Below, piece after piece: positions 1 to 6,270 of a stretch of 7,565 bases of DNA (the stretch's first letter is position 1; each line of letters starts with the position of its first letter). The notes beneath the pieces are model-generated. The model was given only the letters and a program-made list of their open reading frames with translations. It did not search any database and was not told where the DNA came from. The translations under genes were made by a program, and so were the position numbers. Where the stretch lies: NCBI GenBank assembly GCA_913049755.1, contig CAJWXO010000058.1, forward strand, positions 1 through 7,565. Reading direction: 5' to 3'. The stretch comes from an uncultured Cryomorphaceae bacterium (GTDB lineage: Bacteria; Bacteroidota; Bacteroidia; Flavobacteriales; Schleiferiaceae).

Positions 1-1032
1 GCCCGATTAGGAGCAAATCATTTTAAACAAGGCGATTTCAAAGATTTTGATACAGTCTTAAAATTCTGCTCAAAATCAAACGCTGTGGTTATTGAAATCG
101 AAACCGTCAATGCTGATGCTTTGGAAGCACTGGAAAAAAGGGGCATTCCTTGTTTTCCACCGAGCCGCGTTTTAAGAATTATTCAAAATAAAACAAGGCA
201 AAAGACTTTTTTTAAAGATGCAAATATCCCGTCTTCTCCTTTCGCTATTTATGAAAATTTGAAATCATTGAAAGATTCAATTTTCGATGGAAGCCAATCT
301 TTCCCGTTTGTTTGGAAAATTAGTGAGGGAGGATATGACGGATTTGGAGTCAAGGTAATTAAAAATGAAAAAGATACTATTGACCTCCCTGAAGGGGAAT
401 CCATTGCGGAATCTCTTGTAGATATAGAAAAAGAAATTGGAGTGGTTGTAGCTAGGGATACAAATGGAAAAATAAGAGTATTCCCCCCTGTTGAAATGGA
501 ATTTCATGACAATGCTAATCAAGTTGAATTTGTTATTTGCCCGAGTGATATTTCAGAAGAAATTTCGAATAAATGCTCGGACCTTGCTATTTATGTGGCG
601 GAGTCGATAGGTACACATGGGTTATTGGCCGTGGAATTATTTATTTCAAAAAAAGGAGAAATATTGGTCAATGAATTAGCGCCAAGGCCCCATAACTCGG
701 GACACCTTACAATTGAAGCCTGTAATATTTCACAATTTGAACAATTACTAAGATGCGCTTGTAAACTACCTCTTAGTAAAATAGAACTGCTTGCAAATGC
801 AGCGATGGCCAATTTAGTTGGAGAACCAGAGCACCATGGACCAGTTGAATTCGTAGGACTTAACGAAGCTTTAAAAGTCCATCAAACAACCTTGCATTTG
901 TATGGCAAAAAGCAAACAAGACCATTTAGAAAAATGGGTCATGTTACTGCAACAGGAAAAAGCATTTTTGATGCTAGAAAAAGAACTAAAGAGTTCAAAT
1001 CTTTACTAAAAATTCAAAGTAGGGATCTATAA
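1..1032 (+). CDS. purK: PurK, 5-(carboxyamino)imidazole ribonucleotide synthase (5' end outside window)
   Basis: This ATP-grasp enzyme carboxylates 5-aminoimidazole ribonucleotide with bicarbonate and ATP to give N5-CAIR, the substrate of PurE, in cytoplasmic purine synthesis. The frame is open from base 1, so the gene begins upstream; the GTG at 85 lies inside the conserved 'VVIEIETVNADAL' strand and is not the start. 343 residues are visible, and roughly the first 45 (the Rossmann-like GGGQLG region) appear to be missing. Visible signs, numbered from base 1: the ATP-grasp glycine loop GGYDG at 110-114, the metal-binding acidic strand 'AVELF' near 209-213, the PurK signature 'NELAPRPHNSGH' at 224-235, and the C-terminal 'HLYGK...RKMGHVT' block typical of PurK. 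One oddity is GYDGFG, where the family usually has GYDGRG or GYDGKG. It stops 22 nt before purE, as expected for an operon. The identity is secure. Confidence 0.96.
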   Translation, partial: ARLGANHFKQGDFKDFDTVLKFCSKSNAVVIEIETVNADALEALEKRGIPCFPPSRVLRIIQNKTRQKTFFKDANIPSSPFAIYENLKSLKDSIFDGSQSFPFVWKISEGGYDGFGVKVIKNEKDTIDLPEGESIAESLVDIEKEIGVVVARDTNGKIRVFPPVEMEFHDNANQVEFVICPSDISEEISNKCSDLAIYVAESIGTHGLLAVELFISKKGEILVNELAPRPHNSGHLTIEACNISQFEQLLRCACKLPLSKIELLANAAMANLVGEPEHHGPVEFVGLNEALKVHQTTLHLYGKKQTRPFRKMGHVTATGKSIFDARKRTKEFKSLLKIQSRDL

Positions 1033-1054
1033 ATAAAAACTTTAACTTTGCTTT

Positions 1055-1528
1055 ATGGTAGGATTAATCATGGGAAGCAAGAGTGATTTGCCGGTTATGC
1101 AAGATGCAGCAAATCAACTAAAAGCACTTCAAGTGCCTTTCGAAATGGATATTATATCCGCGCATCGAACACCTGATAAAATGTTAGAGTATGCAAAAAA
1201 TGCGTCAAAAAAAGGAATAAAAGTAATTATAGCTGGCGCCGGCGGAGCTGCTCATTTACCTGGAATGATAGCATCATCAACAGTTTTGCCTGTAATTGGA
1301 GTGCCAGTTAAGTCTAGCAATTCTATAGACGGATGGGATTCCATCTTAAGCATACTTCAAATGCCAAAAGGAGTTCCAGTTGCAACAGTTGCTCTCAACG
1401 GAGCGGCAAATGCAGGAATTCTTGCCGCGCAAATATTAGGGATTCAAGATATAGAGTTGAGACAGCGAATTGAAAATCACAAAAATGAAATGAAACGAGC
1501 CGTGGAAGACATGGCCAATTCTCTTTGA
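1055..1528 (+). CDS. purE: PurE, N5-carboxyaminoimidazole ribonucleotide mutase (class I)
   Basis: PurE moves the carboxyl group of N5-CAIR, the PurK product, to C4 to form CAIR. The 157-residue length is normal for the small class I enzyme, which forms octamers. The motifs run in order: GSKSD at 7-11 (substrate phosphate site), SAHRTP at 35-40 with the catalytic histidine H37, GAGGAAHLPG at 61-70, the 'IDGWDS' to 'QMPKGVPVAT' block at 91-111, and NGAANAGILAAQIL at 115-128. The ATG at 1055 is chosen because the first strand (VGLIMGS) directly precedes the GSKSD loop, as in other PurE proteins. No Shine-Dalgarno site is visible, which is normal in Bacteroidota. It lies 22 nt after purK and is presumably co-transcribed. 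The presence of both genes implies the bacterial two-step route and not the one-step AIR carboxylase. Confidence 0.97.
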   Translation: MVGLIMGSKSDLPVMQDAANQLKALQVPFEMDIISAHRTPDKMLEYAKNASKKGIKVIIAGAGGAAHLPGMIASSTVLPVIGVPVKSSNSIDGWDSILSILQMPKGVPVATVALNGAANAGILAAQILGIQDIELRQRIENHKNEMKRAVEDMANSL

Positions 1529-1535
1529 GTTAAAA

Positions 1536-1564
1536 GATATTTTGTCGCCTAAAAAACAAATATC
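1536..1564. repeat. Imperfect inverted repeat behind purE, possible weak terminator
   Basis: GATATTTTGT (1536-1545) pairs with ACAAATATC (1556-1564) with one bulged T and a 10-nt loop. It begins 7 nt after the purE stop. The stem is AT-rich and no T run follows on the plus strand. On the minus strand it is followed by TTTTAA, so it might act weakly on transcripts coming from the kinase/regulator operon. The pairing is seen directly; the terminator role is a guess. Confidence 0.3.
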
Positions 1565-1653
1565 CTATTCTTTCAAATCGGAGACTTTTAAGCCTGCATA
1601 TTCGAATATCAATGATTATCGGATGCTTGGGGAACTTGCTCTTCAATTTCCTA

Positions 1654-1791
1654 TTAGCGAATAACTCTTATTCGAAATTGAATCAGCGCTTCGATTTGAT
1701 TCTGATCCTCATCTTGATCTTCTTCCTCTTGATTTTTCCACGTTAATAAGTATGGTATATTCCATTTCAAATTAAGAAAATAGATGATCAT
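1654..1791 (-). CDS. Possible small protein gene (45 aa) behind the response regulator
   Basis: I do not recognise this frame. The ATG at 1791 lies 2 nt after the response-regulator stop, the spacing of a third gene in the same operon, and the frame ends with TAA at 1654-1656. The 45-residue product has a hydrophobic and aromatic start (residues 1-18, 'MIIYFLNLKW' then 'NIPYLLTW'), a very acidic glutamine-rich middle (residues 20-30, NQEEEDQDEDQ) and a basic C-terminus (QFRIRVIR). The acidic part is encoded by the complement of the pyrimidine-rich repeat at 1691-1739. That repeat lacks stops in several frames, so the open frame could be a chance product. It has no recognisable domain. It is a candidate only, supported by its position and not by homology. 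Confidence 0.3.
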   Translation of the reverse strand: MIIYFLNLKWNIPYLLTWKNQEEEDQDEDQNQIEALIQFRIRVIR

Positions 1792-1793
1792 AT

Positions 1794-2540
1794 TTAGAGA
1801 GCTTTCAAGCGTGTTACCAAAAACTCTTTCTTTCGATTAGCTACTGGAACTGTACTTTTATCTTCTAGGATAACATACCCACCATCAGCAGTGACATAGC
1901 GTTTTACGCTATCCATGTTTATCAGATGTGATTTATGAATTCGCTCAAAGTTATGAGGAGTCAGCAACCCTTCATACTCCTTTAGAGTTCTAGAAGCTAA
2001 CATTTTATTTCCGTCTCGAAGAAAAAACTGAGTATAGTTACTGGTGCTTTCGCACCTGAGAATATCCTTTATTCGAACAACGTGTAGGCCCTCAGAACTT
2101 GAAATTATTAACTTTTTATCACGATCATTTACATGACCTAAAAGAACGTCTAGCCTTGGTTTTGTATTTGAAGCTTTATCAAATTTCCTTATTGCTTTGA
2201 CTAGTTCTTCAGGGTCAACAGGCTTTAAAAGATAATCCAATGCGGAAAATTTAATAGCTCGTAACGCATAATTATCATGAGCAGTAACAAAAATTATTGC
2301 CCCACTCCATTGAACTTCTTCAGAGGAAATTCTATCCAATAAATCAAAACCTAATTCTCCAGAAAGATGTATGTCAATAAATAAAATATCGGGTTTTTTT
2401 TCTAATAAAATATCCCATGCCTCTTGGACTCGAGAAGCTTCAAAAATAGGAGTGACTTCTGGACAAAATAAATTTAATTTTTGCGACAAAGCTTTTCGGC
2501 TTTGTGACTCATCATCAAGAATAAGAGCATTAAATGACAT
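1794..2540 (-). CDS. LytTR-family response regulator (receiver plus LytTR DNA-binding domain)
   Basis: This cytoplasmic transcription factor is presumably phosphorylated by the histidine kinase encoded just upstream. The 248-residue length is standard for AgrA/LytR/AlgR-type regulators. The receiver domain spans about residues 4-120, with the acidic pair D9-D10, phosphoacceptor D56 in 'DILFIDIHLS', conserved T86 and K106 in 'DYLLKPVDP'. A short linker leads to the LytTR domain (about 140-245), with 'CESTSNYTQFF', the hallmark 'IHKSHLIN' at 211-218 and 'VPVANRKK' at 231-238. All key receiver residues are present, so it should be phosphorylatable. The start at 2540 gives the usual short lead into the first receiver strand and lies 9 nt after the kinase stop, which suggests coupled translation. 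The family is secure; its target genes cannot be told from this window. Confidence 0.95.
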   Translation of the reverse strand: MSFNALILDDESQSRKALSQKLNLFCPEVTPIFEASRVQEAWDILLEKKPDILFIDIHLSGELGFDLLDRISSEEVQWSGAIIFVTAHDNYALRAIKFSALDYLLKPVDPEELVKAIRKFDKASNTKPRLDVLLGHVNDRDKKLIISSSEGLHVVRIKDILRCESTSNYTQFFLRDGNKMLASRTLKEYEGLLTPHNFERIHKSHLINMDSVKRYVTADGGYVILEDKSTVPVANRKKEFLVTRLKAL

Positions 2541-2549
2541 GACTTAAAG

Positions 2550-5048
2550 TTACTCCGATAATTCCCAATTTCGTATTAGCGGTAGCACAAGCGATACCCT
2601 CGTTCCCGCATCCATATCCTGCACATGAACCTTGTGATCTAATCCAGACTCTAATCGCATTGCTTCAAGCCTTCTACTCAATATTTTTGTTGCAGCACTG
2701 CGTTTCTCCCCTTCATCCCCTGATTTATTAATTCGTGAAGCCCTTCTTCCTACTCCATTGTCATCAATCTGAATTAATAAAGTTTCCGGCAATTGAGGAT
2801 GGTTCATGAATGCCATTCTGAGAATACCATCATTTCTTTTTTCCTTTAGCAAAGGCCTTAAACCATGTAAAATAGCATTTTCAACTAATGGCTGAATTAA
2901 CATTGGGGGTATAACTAGTTCCTTCTCATCTATATCTGAATCAAACTGAACAACACTTTGGAATCCATCCTTAAAGCGCATTTGTTCGAGTGATATATAG
3001 TTTTCTAAGGCTTTTCTCTCTTTCATTAAACTGACATAAGGCCGCTCTGCACTCTCTAAAGTATATCTCATTAATCTTGAGAATTTTTGAAGATACATGA
3101 CAGCCTCTTTTGTCTGGCTATCTAGTATATAGGCCGAAATTGATTCAAGAGCATTAAAAGTGAAATGCGGATTCATTTGCAAGCGTAAGGCCATACGTTC
3201 CAATTTAAGTTTTTCTTTTAACCACATTTTTTTCTCCTTTCTCCTTTTTCTCATAGCCAAGGCTAATAATAAAAGAATGATTGTTACAAAACCTATGGCA
3301 GTAATAAAATACTCAGGGCGTCTCCATGATGGATATTCTATTTTAACATTATGAGAAACGGGTGAAATATAATCTTGATATGGCATTTCAGGTCTTACCT
3401 CAAGATTATGATCCCCTGGTCTTAAGCGCTCTAAAACTATTCGACGCCCGCTACCAATAGAGACCCATAACCCTTTATCTACTCTGTATTCGAGAAGTAT
3501 TTCATCAGATAAATTTTCAGCACCCCGAATACCCAACCGAATAACAATGGGCTCACCACCTTCAACTGAGCTTCTATTTATCTCTCTAATTAATAGTCCG
3601 GGATTTAATGTTTTTTGAAGCTCACATTTAACTGACTTAATAAATAAACCAAAAGTGCTAAAGCCAATAAAGTCATCGCCAAAGGAAATTTGTTTTGGGC
3701 TTTTAACAAATACAGAATCAATAAAAGACTTAAAACCCCATAATTCTTCATTTTCCAAATTTCTTTTCGCCAATTCAGAACCTTGAGGTGTTGACATCAT
3801 TATTCCACCTTCACTAATTTGGGCATCGTATACCCATCCTTTTTTATAAAAATGGTTCCATTTTCCATCAATCCATAGAGCAGCTCCAAATTCTCCAAAT
3901 GATATAATTCCAATATTAGGAATACTTAGAATCCCTATGGAAATTCCGCCTACCGGAGATTGAATTTTTTCAAATGAATTTTTTCCTAGTGAAAAAAGAC
4001 CAACAGAAGTATTTATCCAACACGAGTCCCCAGATATCGGGGCAATGGAATTTATCTTGCCTATGTTGTAGGGTAGCGTTCTTAAATCATACCAGACAGA
4101 GGGAGAATTGATGCGAATTAGAGCATTTTCGTCGGCCAGCATGAGACCGCCAGAACCTGTCAAACATCCATTGGTAATTGTTTCTAAAAACAAACCTCCA
4201 TGAGTATATAATTTGGTGCAAAGACCATCTGATTGGATAAACCAAAGTCCACTCTCCCCATATACCCAAACAGCAGCACCATCTTTCGTTGCAGTGTAAC
4301 TATTGTAGCCTTTTATATTTTGCTCTAAAAGCACCCAACTCGATTTTTCCCACTTCTCCAGCCCATTCTCAGTAATTGCTAATAATTGATCCCCTAATGG
4401 GATAAAAGAAGAAACGGTTTTGTCAAGTATCTGAGTCCAGAATCCAGAAATACTTCTAGACCAAAGCCCACTCTTTGAAGCGATTATTATCTTACCCCTT
4501 TGTTGAGAAATTTGATAGGCACCATCTAATCCAGGGATTGACTCCTGGAACCACTTCTCTGAATTTATTGCTCGATAATAAAGCTTAGAACTTGTAAGAG
4601 CATAAATACGACCCATACCTGTATTCATTACATCAACACAAGTCGCTATACTATCAGGGAAATTATCATCTTTTCGTATCGACTTATTCTTTAAAACATA
4701 AATACCGATACTTCCCAAAATCCACTCATCAGGACTAATAGAACTGATGGAAGTATAAAAAGAATTGGTCTTCTCATTGCGAGTATCAATAATTGGAGAT
4801 AGCACCTCACCGTCGTACTTAAATATGCCATTATTATTTGTTGTTATCAGAAAAACTCCGGAGGAGTCAATAACCATATCGGTAATGGATAGATCATTTA
4901 AATCTTCTATCTCCAATTTCTCAGCAACAACGGCGTACTTCAAACTCTGAGCGGTTAGATCTTCAAAGCCCAACAACAAGAAAAAACAGACATAAAACAA
5001 GCTTCTGAAAAGACTCTTATTTCTGTTTACAAATTCAAGCTTATTCAT
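2550..5048 (-). CDS. Sensor histidine kinase, LytS type, with Reg_prop-like periplasmic propeller and Y_Y_Y-like domain
   Basis: This inner-membrane kinase of 832 residues is the likely partner of the LytTR regulator encoded 9 nt downstream. Domain order: a signal peptide or anchor at 1-34 (basic start, 'FYVCFFLLLGF' core, then LTAQS); a long periplasmic sensor, about 45-475, with eleven G-L-W/F-like repeats about 40 residues apart, resembling Reg_prop propeller blades; a Y_Y_Y-like beta domain, about 484-572 ('LLEYRVDKGLW', 'RLRPGDHNLEV'); a transmembrane helix, about 580-598; a basic coiled linker, 599-622; and the His_kinase domain with phosphoacceptor H628 in NPHFTFN. The ATP-binding part has an N-box around N724 ('PLVENAILHGL'), a G-box DDNGVG at 762-767 and a final 'DAGTRVSLVLPL'. 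It has no fused receiver or AraC domain, unlike hybrid HTCS proteins. The ligand is unknown, and no transporter or enzyme cluster nearby hints at one. Confidence 0.93.
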   Translation of the reverse strand: MNKLEFVNRNKSLFRSLFYVCFFLLLGFEDLTAQSLKYAVVAEKLEIEDLNDLSITDMVIDSSGVFLITTNNNGIFKYDGEVLSPIIDTRNEKTNSFYTSISSISPDEWILGSIGIYVLKNKSIRKDDNFPDSIATCVDVMNTGMGRIYALTSSKLYYRAINSEKWFQESIPGLDGAYQISQQRGKIIIASKSGLWSRSISGFWTQILDKTVSSFIPLGDQLLAITENGLEKWEKSSWVLLEQNIKGYNSYTATKDGAAVWVYGESGLWFIQSDGLCTKLYTHGGLFLETITNGCLTGSGGLMLADENALIRINSPSVWYDLRTLPYNIGKINSIAPISGDSCWINTSVGLFSLGKNSFEKIQSPVGGISIGILSIPNIGIISFGEFGAALWIDGKWNHFYKKGWVYDAQISEGGIMMSTPQGSELAKRNLENEELWGFKSFIDSVFVKSPKQISFGDDFIGFSTFGLFIKSVKCELQKTLNPGLLIREINRSSVEGGEPIVIRLGIRGAENLSDEILLEYRVDKGLWVSIGSGRRIVLERLRPGDHNLEVRPEMPYQDYISPVSHNVKIEYPSWRRPEYFITAIGFVTIILLLLALAMRKRRKEKKMWLKEKLKLERMALRLQMNPHFTFNALESISAYILDSQTKEAVMYLQKFSRLMRYTLESAERPYVSLMKERKALENYISLEQMRFKDGFQSVVQFDSDIDEKELVIPPMLIQPLVENAILHGLRPLLKEKRNDGILRMAFMNHPQLPETLLIQIDDNGVGRRASRINKSGDEGEKRSAATKILSRRLEAMRLESGLDHKVHVQDMDAGTRVSLVLPLIRNWELSE

Positions 5049-5075
5049 GGGGAAGTAGTTCCTTTATTATTGATT

Positions 5076-5108
5076 CACAAATAAAGCATTTTTAATCCCA
5101 GAGCCAAA
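5076..5108 (-). promoter_or_regulatory. Weak candidate promoter for the kinase/regulator operon
   Basis: On the minus strand, TTTG (complement of 5105-5108) is followed after 21 nt by TATTTGTG (complement of 5076-5083). This is one mismatch from the Bacteroidota -7 consensus TAnnTTTG. Transcription would start about 20 nt before the kinase ATG. The 118-nt gap after aroA suggests that the kinase gene has its own promoter, but the match is imperfect and such AT-rich DNA yields chance matches easily. Confidence 0.27.
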
Positions 5109-5129
5109 AAAGAAATTTAGATAAATTAA

Positions 5130-5142
5130 GGATTCTAAATCC
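5130..5142 (-). terminator. Possible weak terminator hairpin behind aroA
   Basis: On the minus strand GGATT-TAG-AATCC forms a perfect 5-bp stem with a 3-nt loop, 24 nt after the aroA stop. A T-rich stretch follows, including TTTTTT about 20 nt downstream. The stem is short and the T run is not immediately adjacent, so termination would be inefficient at best. Some read-through from aroBA into the kinase gene is plausible. Confidence 0.25.
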
Positions 5143-5166
5143 AAGAAATAGTTTTTAAAATCACTT

Positions 5167-6270
5167 CTATTTTAATTCCCATTGCTCCCAAAAACCAGGA
5201 TAGCTTTTACTTACTACTTCTCTATCGATAATATATATTGACTGCTTTAAGCCAATAATTGCCCAAAAAAAAGACATTCGATGATCTCCTAAACTTGAAA
5301 CATTCAAAGTGTCATTTATCGGCTCCCAAGAAGTGGAATCAAAAGAAAAGGAACGATTACTTTCAATATCACAGACCTCAATACCCAGTAAAATTAAAGC
5401 ATCAATTAAAGCCTTAAAACGATTAGTTTCTTTATGAGCAAGAGTTTTTAAACCATTGCATGAGAATTTTGTTTTACTTAAGATTGCTAAAGCGACAGAA
5501 ACCTGAACGAGGTCTGGACATGAAATAAAATTAAGATCTATAACGTCAAAATCTCTTGGGTGACCTCTAACTAAAATACCCTCATCGATATTAGTCAATT
5601 TGAAACCAAAAATTTTGGCCCATTGAGCACAAATTACATCTCCTTGAATAGAAACATCACTAAGCCCTTTCAATAGAATTTCTTCGTTCGTAATGCATGC
5701 CCTGGCTATCCAAATCCATGAATTACTCCAATCATATTCTGGCGGCCAATTAAATGAGTTTTTACAAATAAGTTTAGTCATTTTAACATAAGGCAAGCTT
5801 ACTCCTTTTGAAATATTTTGAATTTCCAATTTGGAAGACATTAATGACTCAACAAGAAGTAATGCACTTTCAAATTGTGAACTAATAGAAGAATCTATCT
5901 TAACTGATCCTCCTGTGAGCTTTTTTCCTATTATTCTCCAGCTACCATCCTCTAATCGAGTTAAATCAGCTCCCAAATCCATTAGCGAATTGATCAATGG
6001 ATATATCGGTCTTTCCAATAGTCGATCATCACCGGTAAGGATCTTATTCACACCCTCTTGCGCGGACCAATATGCCAAGCCAAAACGGAAAACTGTGCCC
6101 GCTGAGCCAATATCAATAAGTTCAATCTCTGATGACAAAAGATTATGCATTGATTTAATGTCATCCGACCAACTTTCGTTATAACTGGGGAGTAAATCTC
6201 CATGAATGGCACATTTAATCAGATACCTATTTGCTATGCTTTTTGAAATAGGAAGTTCAACCGTGAGCAT
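5167..6270 (-). CDS. aroA: AroA, 3-phosphoshikimate 1-carboxyvinyltransferase (EPSP synthase)
   Basis: This enzyme transfers the enolpyruvyl group of phosphoenolpyruvate to shikimate 3-phosphate, the sixth step of the shikimate pathway. With the ATG at 6270 the product has 367 residues, shorter than the usual 400-430. I chose this start because 'LTVELPISKSIANR' aligns with the first conserved strand; the frame extends 13 codons further up to a TTG at 6309, but that part is basic and unlike the family. Active-site motifs: K10-S11 and R15 (KSxxNR), GSAGT at 55-59 with R62, R87 in 'LLERP', S130-S131-Q132, catalytic D253 in 'SCPDLVQ', KETNR at 280-284 (usually KETDR), DHRM at 329-332 and K355 in 'VVSKSYPGFW'. 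The 'CPD.VQ' and 'KSYP.FW' style is that of Bacteroidota. It overlaps the aroB 3' end by 14 nt, implying coupled translation. Confidence 0.94.
   Translation of the reverse strand: MLTVELPISKSIANRYLIKCAIHGDLLPSYNESWSDDIKSMHNLLSSEIELIDIGSAGTVFRFGLAYWSAQEGVNKILTGDDRLLERPIYPLINSLMDLGADLTRLEDGSWRIIGKKLTGGSVKIDSSISSQFESALLLVESLMSSKLEIQNISKGVSLPYVKMTKLICKNSFNWPPEYDWSNSWIWIARACITNEEILLKGLSDVSIQGDVICAQWAKIFGFKLTNIDEGILVRGHPRDFDVIDLNFISCPDLVQVSVALAILSKTKFSCNGLKTLAHKETNRFKALIDALILLGIEVCDIESNRSFSFDSTSWEPINDTLNVSSLGDHRMSFFWAIIGLKQSIYIIDREVVSKSYPGFWEQWELK

Larger units (their letters stand above)
1529..1793. other. Convergent intergenic region, purE to response regulator
   Basis: This stretch separates two genes that end toward each other. 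It holds an AT-rich hairpin just after purE, a pyrimidine-rich near-hexamer repeat at 1691-1739, and several short open frames on both strands that overlap one another, so at most one can be real. The candidates are a minus-strand 45-codon frame (1654-1791), a plus-strand frame 1530-1775 broken by one TAA at 1662, and a plus-strand hydrophobic 44-codon frame (1612-1746). No strong GC-rich terminator followed by a T run is visible in either direction. Confidence 0.6.

Noticed and set aside
85..87. GTG at 85 as the start of purK
   Set aside because: The frame is open back to base 1 and the residues before it continue the PurK alignment, so the true start lies outside the window.
277..812. Minus-strand frames opposite purK (277-522 and 591-812)
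   Set aside because: They are antisense to conserved PurK motifs and lack any recognisable domain.
1043..1050. Exact TAACTTTG (TAnnTTTG) just before purE as a promoter
   Set aside because: It ends 4 nt before the ATG, leaving no room for a leader, and has no TTG partner at the right distance; purE is more simply co-transcribed with purK.
1680..1702. GAATCA...TGATTC hairpin as a terminator
   Set aside because: The stem is only 6 bp with an 11-nt loop and no adjacent T run on either strand.
1612..1746. Plus-strand 44-codon hydrophobic frame with a run of alternating L and I
   Set aside because: The membrane-like stretch is a direct product of the pyrimidine-rich repeat at 1691-1739; there is no promoter or operon context, and it overlaps a better-placed minus-strand frame.
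3160..3354. Plus-strand frame opposite the kinase transmembrane region
   Set aside because: It is the antisense shadow of the confirmed kinase coding sequence, with no independent support; the same holds for 4765-4950 on the plus strand and the out-of-frame 4087-4269 on the minus strand.
5831..6184. 117-residue plus-strand frame inside aroA
   Set aside because: It lies fully antisense to a region carrying conserved AroA motifs and has no family resemblance or upstream signals.
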